From the NCBI RefSeq assembly GCF_023100945.1, contig NZ_CP064689.1:7422001-7486000 (forward strand): DNA of 64,000 bases, read 5' to 3'. This DNA comes from Bradyrhizobium sp. 200. Its GTDB lineage: Bacteria; Pseudomonadota; Alphaproteobacteria; Rhizobiales; Xanthobacteraceae. Within the stretch, counting starts at the first letter, position 1. Every line of letters starts with the position of its first letter. A program made the position numbers and the translations under genes. Of the stretch, positions 42,463-51,573 are shown piece after piece. Below the pieces are notes generated by a model. It had not been told where the DNA came from. It saw nothing but the letters and a program-made list of their open reading frames with translations, and searched no databases.

Positions 42463-43668
42463 TCAAATGGTTTGCTGGACAAGCGAATGCAACGCCCTAA
42501 CGGCGGCCTCCCGGCTCTCCACAGGGACAAACAGACTGACAGAATGCGGCGACAGCACGTACCCGTCGGGGACAATCCCGTGATGTCCGAGAATCTGCAA
42601 CGCCCGGAACGGCAATTCCGATGAAACGCCGCCGAAGCAGGTGAGACTCACCGAGCTTGATGCCTCGCGCTGCCTGCGCAGATCCGGGCATTGCTCCAGC
42701 GTGCGCAACAGGGCGTCGAGCCACTCCGAGTCACAGGCCACGGTCATGCTGGTTTTTCCCACGGTGAAGTGTGATGCAAGGAGCTGCGGCCAGGACAGGC
42801 TGTTTTGCTTGAGATGCTGCGCGAATTTCTCAAAACCGTGATTGAGATCCGTGGAATCGATTTCCACATGCTCAATACGAGCCATCGAGTTGACGGCCAG
42901 AACCTTTCCGTTTTCCATGCCTGCAACCTCTTTCATCACTTGCGTGCTGTGTTCAACGCCACCCCACCGCTTGAGAACCAGAGGCACATCCTGACTTTGC
43001 GCCAGCTCTACGCTGCGAAAATGCAGGATCTTTGCACCCCAGAAGCACATTTCGGACAGGGATGCGAAGTCCACTCGCCTCAGAGGCTTCGCATCCGGCA
43101 CGATGCGCGGATCGGCCGAGCAAATTCCGTCGACATCTTTGATGATTTCACAGCGTTCGGCCTTCAGCGCCGCAGCCATCGCAACGGCCGTGGTGTCGCT
43201 GCCGCCCCGGCCGAGCGTGGTGATTTCCCTGGTCGCCGGGTTCACGCCCTGAAATCCTGCCAGCACCACGACGCGCCCACGATCAAGTTCCTCACGCACG
43301 CGAATGGGCCGTACATCCAGAATGCGCGCGGAGGAATGGGAGTCGTCGGTCATCACGCCGGCCTGGCTGCCGGTGAAGCTGATCGCGGGCACACCGAGAT
43401 CGGCAAGCGCCATGCTCATCAGGGACATGCTGATGCGCTCACCGGTCGTTAACAGCATGTCGAGTTCACGGCGATTGGGAGTCGGGCTTACCTGATAAGC
43501 CATCTGGATCAATTGGTCGGTGGTCTTGCCCATGGCGGAGACGATCGCCACGACACGATGACCCCGGGCACGCAGGTCGGCGAGACTGCGCGCAACCGCG
43601 CGAATTTTCGCAGGTGTTTCAAGACAGACACCGCCATATTTTTGCACGATGATGGGATGGTTGCGCAT
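42463..43668 (-). CDS. Aspartate kinase family protein with ACT-type C-terminus, atypical
   Basis: 401 aa. The amino-acid-kinase fold is clear: [77 protein letters not shown]. The normal N-terminal KFGGTS is here [14 protein letters not shown], a deviation at the nucleotide/aspartate site. The C-terminal 150 residues resemble two ACT domains ([48 protein letters not shown]). Its ATG follows the nagA stop directly (TAGATG). Why it belongs to an amino-sugar operon is unclear. Confidence 0.8.
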   Translation of the reverse strand: MRNHPIIVQKYGGVCLETPAKIRAVARSLADLRARGHRVVAIVSAMGKTTDQLIQMAYQVSPTPNRRELDMLLTTGERISMSLMSMALADLGVPAISFTGSQAGVMTDDSHSSARILDVRPIRVREELDRGRVVVLAGFQGVNPATREITTLGRGGSDTTAVAMAAALKAERCEIIKDVDGICSADPRIVPDAKPLRRVDFASLSEMCFWGAKILHFRSVELAQSQDVPLVLKRWGGVEHSTQVMKEVAGMENGKVLAVNSMARIEHVEIDSTDLNHGFEKFAQHLKQNSLSWPQLLASHFTVGKTSMTVACDSEWLDALLRTLEQCPDLRRQREASSSVSLTCFGGVSSELPFRALQILGHHGIVPDGYVLSPHSVSLFVPVESREAAVRALHSLVQQTI

Positions 43669-44850
43669 CTAACCTCGTTGAAAAGCCTCGCTCGCCTCAT
43701 CCATCGAACCGACACCGCCGATCCATGTGCCGACGATTTCGAAGTTCGGATTGAAAGCGACAAGGTCCGCGCGGTATCCGGGCGCGATCCGTCCAAGTTC
43801 GGCCTCGAGGCCCAGAAATGCCGCTGATGTCCGCGAGGCCATGATGAGGGCATCGGCAAGGGAGATTCCGAGCAGCGCAACAGCGTTGCGCACCGCCTCG
43901 ATCATGGTGAGGTGAGCGCCCGCGAGTGTGCCATCGGGGCCAGTCAGGCGATTGTCGTGCAACGTGATCCGCCTTCCTTGCAGCATGAATTGCCGGTCGT
44001 TCGTGCCTGCCAATGGCATGGCATCGGTGACCAGCATCAACCGGTCGCGCCCCTTGCAGCGGAAGGCAACACGCAAACCGGCGCGGTCAACGTGGATGCC
44101 GTCGCAGATGATCCCTGCAAACAGCCGGTCATCCCCCAGCGCAGCGCCCACTAGGCCCGGCTCCCGGGCGTTCAACTGCGACATGGCATTGAACAGATGG
44201 GTTACCCCCGAAACACCGCGATCGACCGCCTGCCCGATTTCGGCTGCGGTGGCGTCGCTGTGGCCGGCCGCGATACGCAATCCGGCGCCGATCAATTCAT
44301 CGATCATGGATGCGGGCACGGATTCCGGGGCCAGGGTCACAATGGAGCGGCCGCGGTCCCCAAAACTCTTGATGGCGGCGAGATCGCGCCGATCTGGCAC
44401 GCGGATCTCGGCCTCCGGATGAATGCCCTTGCGAGACCTGTTGAGGGCCGGCCCTTCCAGGTGAAAGCCGAGAACGCCGGGAATCTTCAGACAAGCCTGG
44501 GCGACTGCAGCCAATCGCTCGATGACCTCGCTGCGATCGGTGATGAGGGTCGGCAAGCAGCCCGTGGTCCCCCCCTTGCGGTGCGCCTCAACGATGCGTC
44601 GAACGCCAGCCTCCGTCGGCTGGTCGTTGAGAAGCACGCCCCCGCCTCCGTTCACCTGGGTGTCGATAAATCCAGGTGCAAGGATCGCGTCTGCGGGAAG
44701 GCGAATTGAGGCGCACGCCTCGGCCTCGCCGAAGGCGATGCTTTCAATCCGCCCCCGCGAGATACTGACCGACCCCGGACCGCGCATATCGGCACCATCG
44801 AAGATGTGCTGCGCGGCAATCGTGAGAGAGGTAGAACCAGCGTGGCTCAT
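43669..44850 (-). CDS. nagA: N-acetylglucosamine-6-phosphate deacetylase
   Basis: 393 aa amidohydrolase releasing acetate from GlcNAc-6-P. Motifs: ILAPGFIDTQVNGGGGVLLND (metal site region), GVLGFHLEGPALNRSRKGIHPEAEIR (catalytic Glu), IAAGHSDATAAEIGQAVDRGVSGVTHLFNAMSQLNAREPGLVGAAL (His ligands) and LVTDAMPLAG (catalytic Asp). All are conserved, so it should be active. It diverges from the kinase/murQ operon across about 117 nt and is coupled to the aspartate kinase gene. Confidence 0.95.
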   Translation of the reverse strand: MSHAGSTSLTIAAQHIFDGADMRGPGSVSISRGRIESIAFGEAEACASIRLPADAILAPGFIDTQVNGGGGVLLNDQPTEAGVRRIVEAHRKGGTTGCLPTLITDRSEVIERLAAVAQACLKIPGVLGFHLEGPALNRSRKGIHPEAEIRVPDRRDLAAIKSFGDRGRSIVTLAPESVPASMIDELIGAGLRIAAGHSDATAAEIGQAVDRGVSGVTHLFNAMSQLNAREPGLVGAALGDDRLFAGIICDGIHVDRAGLRVAFRCKGRDRLMLVTDAMPLAGTNDRQFMLQGRRITLHDNRLTGPDGTLAGAHLTMIEAVRNAVALLGISLADALIMASRTSAAFLGLEAELGRIAPGYRADLVAFNPNFEIVGTWIGGVGSMDEASEAFQRG

Positions 44851-44967
44851 CGGTCCTGAATCCGAGATTGGCAGTCACGGACTCGTGAGGCGAGACCCGT
44901 GCAAGACTTCATTGTACACCAGTAGGCTTCGGGAGGACCCGGAACGAAACCTTTGCGTTAACTTTCC

Positions 44968-45891
44968 ATGGGAACAAAAGGTACCACGTATCTGGGCATT
45001 GATGGCGGCGGAACCCGTTGCCGCGCCCGGATCGAGGACGAAAACGGCAGGGTGCTCGGTGAAGCGAGCTCGGGACCTGCCACGACGCGGATTGGCTTCG
45101 AGAAGGCCTGGCGGTCCATCATGGAGGCCACTGAAGCGGCAGCCGCACAGGCCGGACTGACGCGCGAGGATTTCGCGCGGATGCAAGCCGGGATGGGCCT
45201 GGCCGGTCTTGGTCGCCGGGGTGCGGAAGCGGCGCTCAACAAGATGGCGCATCCCTTTGCGTCCGTCATCTTCATCAGCGACGGCTTGGCGGCCTGTCTC
45301 GGCGCCCATAGCGGCGCGGACGGGGCCATCGTGGTAGCCGGCACAGGCTCGGTGGGTGTCGGCCTGATCGACGGCCGCGAAATCCGTCTCGCCGGTTACG
45401 GCTTCCCCGTGTCGGACGAAGGCAGCGGTGCCGACATCGGCCTGCAGGTTGTTCGGCTGGCGCTGCGGGCCGCGGATCGCCGCGGCGAGTTGACCCCGCT
45501 CCTTTCAGAGGTGCTGGGCGCATTCGATCATGATCCTTATCAGGCGGTGGCCTGGTCTGAAGAAGCCAGGGCCACAGACTACGCTGCGTTCGCACCGATC
45601 GTGATGCGGCACGCCAATCAGGGCGATCCGGTCGGCCGTCGTATTGTCGAACGCGCGGCCGATGCCATTGGCGATCTGCTTGATCTGTTCCTGGCGAGAG
45701 GAATAGACCGGCTCTCGCTGGTAGGCGGGCTCGCGGATGCCATTACGCCCTGGCTGACACCCGACCTGCGCGCCCGCCTGAGGCGACCCGACGCCGACGC
45801 GGCCGCCGGCGCGTTACTGGTAGCGCGAGGGCGGCTCGATCTGCCCAAGAGAGAAACTGACCATGAACAGGCTTCAAAGTTCCGCGTTTGA
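44968..45891 (+). CDS. BadF/BadG-type N-acetylhexosamine kinase
   Basis: 307 aa ASKHA-fold ATPase: YLGIDGGGTRCRARIEDENGRVLGEASSGPATTRIG (phosphate 1), IVVAGTGSVGVGLIDGREIRLAGYGFPVSDEGSGADIGLQ (phosphate 2/GlcNAc-kinase motif) and LSLVGGLADAI (adenosine). It probably phosphorylates GlcNAc or similar amino sugars in the cytoplasm for MurQ/NagA. First gene of the plus-strand operon; no clear Shine-Dalgarno precedes the ATG. Confidence 0.9.
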   Translation: MGTKGTTYLGIDGGGTRCRARIEDENGRVLGEASSGPATTRIGFEKAWRSIMEATEAAAAQAGLTREDFARMQAGMGLAGLGRRGAEAALNKMAHPFASVIFISDGLAACLGAHSGADGAIVVAGTGSVGVGLIDGREIRLAGYGFPVSDEGSGADIGLQVVRLALRAADRRGELTPLLSEVLGAFDHDPYQAVAWSEEARATDYAAFAPIVMRHANQGDPVGRRIVERAADAIGDLLDLFLARGIDRLSLVGGLADAITPWLTPDLRARLRRPDADAAAGALLVARGRLDLPKRETDHEQASKFRV

Positions 45892-45910
45892 TGGAGCATG
45901 GATCAACTAA

Positions 45911-46855
45911 ATGGCCACCGAAGAAGTCGATCCCCGCTTTGCCGATCTTGATGCATGGTCGCTGACGTCAGCGATGGAAGCGATGTGGGAGGGCCAACTT
46001 GCGGCAGTCGCGGCGATCGGCCACGCCCTTCCCGCGATCACTGCGGCGACCGAAGCGGCCAAGGCGGCGCTGGGCGATCACGGACGCATTGTGTATGTCG
46101 GCGCCGGCACCTCGGGCCGCGTGGCGGTCCAGGACGGCGCCGAGCTGACGCCGACCTTCGCCTGGCCAAGCGAGCGCGTCCGCTTCATCGTCGCCGGCGG
46201 AGACAGCGCGTTCGTCACCAGCATCGAGGGCGCGGAGGATGATGTCGATGACGCGGTCGCGCAGATCAATGCCGCGCGGCTCACACCGCACGACGTGGTG
46301 ATCGCCGTTGCCGCCAGCGGGACAACGCCGTTCACGGTCGCGGCGCTGCAGCAGGCAGGCGCTTTCGCTGCGGTAACGATCGGTGTTGCCAACAATCCCG
46401 GCACCGTACTGCTGGCGTCGGCAAAGTTTCCGATCCTGATCGAGACCGGCCGCGAGCTGATCGCCGGCTCGACGCGGATGAAGGCGGGCACCGCGCAGAA
46501 AGTTGTGCTCAACCTGATCTCCTCAGGGATCATGCTGCGCCTTGGCCGGGTGTACCGCGGTATGATGGTGAACATGTCGCCGACCAATGCGAAGCTGAAG
46601 CGGCGCGCCGAGGCCATGGTGGCGCAAATCGCGCACTGCGATCCGTCCCACGCGGCACGCTGGCTTGAGCAGGCCGAGGGAGACATCAAGACGGCAGGCC
46701 TTCTGGCGTTGGGTGTCGACAGGATTGATGCCGAGACCATTCTGAAAAACTGCGACGGCAACCTTCGGCGCGTGTTTGCCGAGCTCGCCAGGGATGGTGA
46801 TCGGCACCCCAAGGGAGCGGCGGCGCGCAAGCAAGGCGGAGCAGTTGAACCGTGA
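45911..46855 (+). CDS. murQ: N-acetylmuramic acid 6-phosphate etherase
   Basis: 314 aa SIS-domain lyase that splits the lactyl ether of MurNAc-6-P to give GlcNAc-6-P. Characteristic motifs: GRIVYVGAGTSGRVAVQDGAELTPTF, VIAVAASGTTPFTVAAL, SRMKAGTAQKVVLNLIS-like ELIAGSTRMKAGTAQK, and VNMSPTNAKLKRRAEAMV. It begins IDPRFADLDAWS-style (EEVDPRFADLDAW). It feeds NagA. The stop overlaps the next gene's GTG start (GTGA). Confidence 0.95.
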   Translation: MATEEVDPRFADLDAWSLTSAMEAMWEGQLAAVAAIGHALPAITAATEAAKAALGDHGRIVYVGAGTSGRVAVQDGAELTPTFAWPSERVRFIVAGGDSAFVTSIEGAEDDVDDAVAQINAARLTPHDVVIAVAASGTTPFTVAALQQAGAFAAVTIGVANNPGTVLLASAKFPILIETGRELIAGSTRMKAGTAQKVVLNLISSGIMLRLGRVYRGMMVNMSPTNAKLKRRAEAMVAQIAHCDPSHAARWLEQAEGDIKTAGLLALGVDRIDAETILKNCDGNLRRVFAELARDGDRHPKGAAARKQGGAVEP

Positions 46856-47865
46856 CGACATCGGCGATGGCGAGCGAAATCGGGGAAAGCGCGGATGTTG
46901 TCGCCAGAATTGTTCGTAACCGCCCCGCCACGCGCGACATCGCACAGCGGATTGGGATTGGCTCCGCCCCCCTGTGCGTCGTGTGCGGCCGGGGTAGCTC
47001 CGGGCATGCCGGGGTTTTCTTGAGATACCTTGTCGAGACGCGGCTTCGCCTGCCCGTTTCAGCCAGCGCTCCTTCCGTGATCACGGCATTTCGCACGCCG
47101 CTGATGCTGCGCCATGCGCTGTTCATCGTGATCTCGCAATCCGGGCAGAGCCCGGATCTTGTCGCGGCGACTAGGTCGGCGCGCGCCGCGGGCGCCCGCA
47201 CCGTCGCCATCGTCAATGCGACGTCGTCGCCGGTGGCTGACGAAGCGGAGTTCGTCGTTCCGATCGAAGCCGGCAGAGAGCACTCCGTAGCGGCGACCAA
47301 GACCGTGATCGGCTCGATGGCCGCCAGCGCCGGACTTGTTGCCGAGCTGGCGGAAGATCGTGCGCTGCGGTCGGCCCTCGACCGGCTCCCCGAGCGCCTG
47401 CACCGCGCGCTGGCGCTCGACTGGTCCGAGATTGCCGATGATCTCACCAAGGCGTCAGCCGTGTTTGTGGCGGCGCGGGGCCTGGGCCTGGGCTCGGCGC
47501 GAGAGATCGCGCTCAAACTTTCGGAAATCCTGCGCCTGCCTTCCATTGGCCTGAGCGCCGCCGAGCTGCAGCATGGGCCGCGCGCCGCGTTGTCATCGCG
47601 CACGCCGGTTGTCATGATGCGCTTCATGGATGAAACGGCGGCCACGGTGGATGCGCTGGCAAAGGAATTGCGCGAGCAAAAGATCGCGCTGCATCTATGC
47701 GGCGGACCGCATGGCTCGCTGCCCTGGTTGGCTGAGGATGACCCAGCCACCGACCCGATCACCATGCTCGTTCCAGCCTATCGGATCATCGAGCAGACGG
47801 CGCGCGCCTGCGGATTTGACCCGGATCGCCCCCCTCGCCTGAGCAAGATTACCGAGACGTTTTGA
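46852..47865 (+). CDS. SIS-domain aminosugar-phosphate isomerase/deaminase (NagB-II / GlmS-like)
   Basis: 337 aa with two SIS domains and no glutaminase domain. Motifs: VVCGRGSSGHAGVFLRYLVET, VISQSGQSPDLVAATRSARAAGARTVAIVNATSSPVADEAEF, AAGREHSVAATKTVIGSMAA-like, VFVAARGLGLGSAREIALKLSEI and LSAAELQHGPRAAL. It is likely the GlcN-6-P deaminase completing conversion of peptidoglycan amino sugars to fructose-6-P, replacing classical NagB. GTG 46852 or ATG 46867 as start. Confidence 0.9.
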   Translation: MTTSAMASEIGESADVVARIVRNRPATRDIAQRIGIGSAPLCVVCGRGSSGHAGVFLRYLVETRLRLPVSASAPSVITAFRTPLMLRHALFIVISQSGQSPDLVAATRSARAAGARTVAIVNATSSPVADEAEFVVPIEAGREHSVAATKTVIGSMAASAGLVAELAEDRALRSALDRLPERLHRALALDWSEIADDLTKASAVFVAARGLGLGSAREIALKLSEILRLPSIGLSAAELQHGPRAALSSRTPVVMMRFMDETAATVDALAKELREQKIALHLCGGPHGSLPWLAEDDPATDPITMLVPAYRIIEQTARACGFDPDRPPRLSKITETF

Positions 47866-47965
47866 CGGCTGGCTGTTCGCTGGCTGGCGACCGAAAGCGA
47901 TCAAAGCCAAACGGCATGGCGTGGGTCATCGCAAGTGCGGCCCTCGCGGCACAATCGGATTTGCC

Positions 47966-48250
47966 TCAACAGCCGCGGCAGATTGATCCTTCAAGCATCT
48001 TCTCGACCCACGCGTCGTCCTTGTCGATGGCGGGATTTGTACCGAGCGGCGGCCCCTTCATGGCGCGGCCACCGATTCCGGACGATGGCAGTGCTGTACC
48101 CAGAGAATTCGTCCCGGGTGCAGCAGCACTCGTGCCAAGCGCTCCGCCTGTCACCGGCATCGACATGTGCGATCCCATGCCGCCACGGGCAAACGCGGCA
48201 TCTGAGGCCACAAGGCAGGCAGCGAAGAACAGAAGCGAAAGCAGTTTCAT
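47966..48250 (-). CDS. Small secreted Gly/Ser/Pro-rich protein
   Basis: 94 aa: signal peptide MKLLSLLFFAACLVASDAAFA, a low-complexity middle (RGGMGSHMSMPVTGG ... GTSAAAPGTNSLGT) and a more ordered C-terminus DKDDAWVEKMLEGSICRGC with a Cys-x-x-Cys ending. No family recognised. Convergent with the SIS gene. Confidence 0.6.
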   Translation of the reverse strand: MKLLSLLFFAACLVASDAAFARGGMGSHMSMPVTGGALGTSAAAPGTNSLGTALPSSGIGGRAMKGPPLGTNPAIDKDDAWVEKMLEGSICRGC

Positions 48251-48466
48251 GGTTCACACTCCACGTGTTGCGATAGAGTGGATTTATAGCTAGGTGCTGC
48301 GCGCCGCCTGGCCGCGCACGATTGCGCGAGCAGATCATTACAATTCCGACAGGAATCCGTGCCGAGCCGGTGCGTGAAGGCGTCGCCGATCCGGCCGCGA
48401 CGACCAGCAACAACATGGCCAGTCCGGCCGAGTGACTGCGCATCACGGCGGCTCTTTCGAAATTCG

Positions 48467-49402
48467 TCAAGGGCGGGGTGTATCGGCCTTCTTCCACGTC
48501 TGGTCGGGATCGAACCACGTCATGCGCCCGGCCAGCGACACCGTGGAGTTTCCCAGATCCTTCTGATAGACGGTGCCGGAATGATTGACGAGGAAGGTCA
48601 TCACGCCTGAATTGCCGTACTCCGCAGGATAGGCGAGCAGCGCAAATCCCCCGATCATCTTGCCCTTGACGATGTAATTGAGCACGCCGCCGGGAGCGTT
48701 CGGCCCTTGCCGTGTCAGAATGCGATAGTAGTAGCCGTGGTACGGCGCACGTCCCGCGTCCGCTCTGTATCCCTCTTCGGAAGCCTGGGCGACGAGTTCG
48801 CCAAGCGGGCTCGCATCACCGTCCGACGCCGGCCAATAGAGGCCATCCTTCTTGCCGGAGGATGAGACGATGCGCCGCGCATAGACGCCGGGACCGGCAC
48901 CGGTGCGGTCCTTCTCCGCATATTCGTTCTGTGCATCGACATAGGCAAGGCAGGTCTGAATCGCGTCTAGTTCGTTGCGCCCGATGCGCCGGTACAAGAC
49001 CTCTAGCCGGCCGGCGGCCGTATCGAACGCCCAGTTTGCTTCGCGACGGATAAGCGGAATCGGGAGCGGGAAGTCATCGGCTCCCACGACCAAAACGGCC
49101 TTGTCGCCTTCGACGGTCACATTGTGCTTGGCGTCGTAGGCTCCGACGAACCGTTCCCGCGCTTCGCGATCCGCTACTTCATCCCCAGAGAACATGATGT
49201 CCACGCCATCCCGGCCGAGCACCTTGAGGATGTCTCGCGCGGCTCCCGATTTGACGGCGGCGGCGAGCGCCGTGGCGGCCTCCTCCGGCGTCTTGAAAGC
49301 CTGCTGGGCATTGGCGGACGATATCCCCAGCAGCAGCGCCGCCGCTGCCAGGAGACCGGTAGTGTGCTTAAGCCAGCTCTGAACTAACCGAAGCCTGGTC
49401 AT
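48467..49402 (-). CDS. DUF2950 exported protein
   Basis: 311 aa from the ATG at 49402, with GAGG 8 nt upstream; a GTG at 49408 overlapping the DUF3300 stop is an alternative. Signal peptide region TTGLLAAAALLLGISSANAQ. DUF2950 features: FKTPEEAATALAAAVKSGAARDILKVLG, LLVQAS-like LGELVAQASEEGY, PYHGYYYRILTRQGPNAPGG, KMIGGFALLAYPAEYGNSGVMTFLVNHSGTVYQKDLG, the most conserved block. Found with DUF3300 in many proteobacteria; function unknown. Second gene of an operon with a FixK box. Confidence 0.9.
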   Translation of the reverse strand: MTRLRLVQSWLKHTTGLLAAAALLLGISSANAQQAFKTPEEAATALAAAVKSGAARDILKVLGRDGVDIMFSGDEVADREARERFVGAYDAKHNVTVEGDKAVLVVGADDFPLPIPLIRREANWAFDTAAGRLEVLYRRIGRNELDAIQTCLAYVDAQNEYAEKDRTGAGPGVYARRIVSSSGKKDGLYWPASDGDASPLGELVAQASEEGYRADAGRAPYHGYYYRILTRQGPNAPGGVLNYIVKGKMIGGFALLAYPAEYGNSGVMTFLVNHSGTVYQKDLGNSTVSLAGRMTWFDPDQTWKKADTPRP

Positions 49403-49404
49403 CG

Positions 49405-51009
49405 TCACATCCTCGCACGCAGGGAGATCTGCGCCCCGTCGGCGAGCCAGTCCCTGTAGGTGAGGAATTTGAGCCCAAGCCTGTCGTAGTGAACCCGGAG
49501 ATAGCCATCGCCGCCGCGCGTCACCGCGCCCGGCATGACCGCCTGCACTTCCTGCGCCATGACCCCGACATAGGCCTTGTCGCTGCCGAGGTAGCTGAAG
49601 CGGTAATAGCCGAGGCCGTTGTCCAGATGCCCGAGCAGCACGACGTCGTGCTTCAGCGCGATATCGGAGCGCCGGCCGCCGCCGCGACCTCCGCCGCCGC
49701 CAAACCCTCCGCCGCCGCGTCCGCCGCCAGCAAATGCCGCGCCGCCGCCACCGCGGTGGCCACCACCGGCCATACTGGCACGCGACACGCCGGCGCTGGC
49801 AAAACTTGCGTGGCCGCGGGCAGAATGAGCATGGGCTGCCTTGCCCGACGATACGTTCCTGATCGCCGTATCGCGCCCGCCCTTGTTGCCCGCGCCGCCG
49901 GCACGGCTGCGGTCGGCTGTCCTGGCACGATCGCCGCCCTTGGCACCACCACCCGCCTTGGCGCGATCGCCAGCGTTGGCGCGGTCGCCTCCCTTGGCGC
50001 GATTACCGGCTGCGCGGTCACCGGCGCCCGGCCGATCGGCGCCTGCGCGGTCGCCCGCACGATCACCGGCGCGATCCTTTCCGGCGTCGAGCACTTTCTG
50101 ACCATCGCGGCCGCGGTAGTCCATCCGGTCTGCAGCGCCGGCCCGCAGGTTGTTGTTGCCGAATTTCTGCTGAACGCCGGCGTTGCTATATCGGACCCCC
50201 TGGCGGTGCGCCGGATTGTGCTGCCAGTTGTTTCCGATGTTGGTCGTCCTGTTGAAATGATTGACGTAGAGATTTCGGCTACCCCAGTTGCAGCCGCCGC
50301 CCCAGTAATTGCCCCAGCGGCCGATCGCCCAGCCGGCGCCAAACGCCAGCCCTGCGGCAACCACGCCGGCGCCGATATAGGATGGATAGCCGAAATAATA
50401 CGGCGGATATTCCGCATAGGGCCAGTCACCATAGACTGTCGCGGGATCGTAGTAGGGAACGTAGACCGTATCGGGCTGTGCCTGCTCGATGACGATCACC
50501 TCCTTGTTCTCCTGCTGCTGAACGCTGACCTTCTGCTGCTTGTTGGTGACGAGCTTGTTGCGCGCGTGCGCCTTTGCGCGCAGCCGCTGGATCGCGTCCA
50601 TCACGTCGGGCTGCTGGGCCAATACGGCATCGCCGAGATCCTTGGTCCAGTCGATCTTGTCGCTCATCATCGCGAGAACATCGGGTGTGCTGGCCAGCGC
50701 CTTGATGCTGTCGTCCCATGCCTGCTTTTCGACCGCTGCCTTGAGCGCATCGTCCTTCAGATTCTTGTTGGCTTTCAGCCAGCGGTCGGCCTGCACAGCT
50801 TCCAGCGGATAGGTCGAAGCCGCCAGCACATTGGCGAGCAATTCATCGGGGTAAAGCGCGATCGGCGCGACCAGCGCATCGAGCTGCTCGGGTTTCAGCA
50901 AGGTCTGCTCAGGCTCCGGCGGCTTGCCATCGGTTGTCTGCGCCGCCGCAACGCAGGGAATAGCGATCATGATAGCCAACGCCAGCAGCAATTTCCCGCA
51001 ATGCAACAT
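49405..51009 (-). CDS. DUF3300 exported protein with C-terminal S74-like intramolecular chaperone domain
   Basis: 534 aa from the ATG at 51009 (GGAGA upstream). Signal MLHCGKLLLALAIMIAIPCVAAAQ; DUF3300 at about 35-230 (LDALVAPIALYPDELLANVLAASTYPLEAVQADRWL, then YDPATVYGDWPYAEYPPYYFGYP). Next comes a low-complexity Asp-Arg-Ala-Gly repeat region and a Gly-rich linker. From about residue 445, SDIALKHDVVLLGHLDNGLGYYRF, YVGVMAQEVQAVMPGAV and YLRVHYDRLGLKF match peptidase_S74 autoprocessing domains, including the Ser and Lys of the dyad. The fusion suggests a self-cleaving or trimeric surface protein. FixK box 57 nt upstream of the start. Confidence 0.88.
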   Translation of the reverse strand: MLHCGKLLLALAIMIAIPCVAAAQTTDGKPPEPEQTLLKPEQLDALVAPIALYPDELLANVLAASTYPLEAVQADRWLKANKNLKDDALKAAVEKQAWDDSIKALASTPDVLAMMSDKIDWTKDLGDAVLAQQPDVMDAIQRLRAKAHARNKLVTNKQQKVSVQQQENKEVIVIEQAQPDTVYVPYYDPATVYGDWPYAEYPPYYFGYPSYIGAGVVAAGLAFGAGWAIGRWGNYWGGGCNWGSRNLYVNHFNRTTNIGNNWQHNPAHRQGVRYSNAGVQQKFGNNNLRAGAADRMDYRGRDGQKVLDAGKDRAGDRAGDRAGADRPGAGDRAAGNRAKGGDRANAGDRAKAGGGAKGGDRARTADRSRAGGAGNKGGRDTAIRNVSSGKAAHAHSARGHASFASAGVSRASMAGGGHRGGGGAAFAGGGRGGGGFGGGGGRGGGRRSDIALKHDVVLLGHLDNGLGYYRFSYLGSDKAYVGVMAQEVQAVMPGAVTRGGDGYLRVHYDRLGLKFLTYRDWLADGAQISLRARM

Positions 51010-51065
51010 GGTCGTGTCTCCATTGCCGATCACGACAAGTCAACGACCGAAACGGCACCGCACCT

Positions 51066-51079
51066 TTGATCAGGATCAA
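51066..51079. promoter_or_regulatory. FNR/FixK box upstream of the DUF3300-DUF2950 operon
   Basis: TTGATCAGGATCAA, a perfect TTGAT-N4-ATCAA site. Its nearest edge is 57 nt from the DUF3300 start codon, compatible with class II activation from about -41. Confidence 0.82.
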
Positions 51080-51132
51080 AGGTCCGGATTCGATGCGGAC
51101 GACGTGGGCCGATCGGGGGCGGCTGCGCTTCA

Positions 51133-51478
51133 TCAAGCCATTGCCTTGTCGCCGGGCCGCGCGGCCAGCAATGTCCGCCGATCATGGATCAGGCTTTGAA
51201 GGCGGTGCGCGGCCACTTTGAGGGTCGTGACATCAAGCGCGTTTTCGTCCCCGGCCGCGGCCTTCACGCGCTGCATCTGAAGTACCTTGTCGATCTCGCG
51301 CTCGATTTCGGCGAACTCCGGCTCGCCCTTTGCCGATCTGATGCGGCGGCCGAGGGCATAGAGCGAATCCAGCGCTTGTTCGCTCTCAACACGGCTGACA
51401 TCGCCAACTGAAGCAACCGGCTCATGCCATCTCCCCGCCCCGCTCGTAGCGGAGTGCCGCCGCCAATTGAGCCTGCAC
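51133..51478 (-). pseudogene. Possible frameshifted small gene of unknown function
   Basis: The minus strand has a coding-like stretch of about 95 residues ending at 51133 (ESEQALDSLYALGRRIRSA, EFAEIEREIDKVLQMQRVKAAAG, TTLKVAAHRLQSLIHDRRT) without its own start codon. The preceding frame (QAQLAAALRYERGGEMA then TGA) joins it if one T near 51424 is removed. Read together they form one helical protein of about 115 residues. Known family not recognised; the evidence is codon and residue composition only. Confidence 0.35.
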
Positions 51479-51492
51479 CGCAGCGGGAATGC

Positions 51493-51506
51493 TTGATTTG
51501 GATCAA
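51493..51506. promoter_or_regulatory. FNR/FixK box upstream of the 51574 gene
   Basis: TTGATTTGGATCAA, perfect TTGAT-N4-ATCAA, 67 nt before the ATG of the plus-strand gene. A GGACAAT half-site of the other palindrome found in this region follows at 51509-51515. Confidence 0.82.
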
Positions 51507-51573
51507 AGGGACAATCCCGCCGCGGCCATTAGCTGCCGGTTGAGGCGCGACGGTCATTGAGGAAGGATCAGCC

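Noticed and set aside
42384..42575. Minus-strand protein containing WWARQDSNLQP
   Set aside because: Also an antisense translation across a tRNA 3' fragment.
48251..48466. Possible promoter or small RNA between the small secreted protein and DUF2950
   Set aside because: No clear promoter elements, hairpin with U-tract or FixK box could be found.
49841..50101. Repeat-rich region as CRISPR or minisatellite
   Set aside because: The repeats encode the Asp-Arg-Ala-Gly stretch of the DUF3300 protein and lack constant spacer structure. No CRISPR array is seen in the window.
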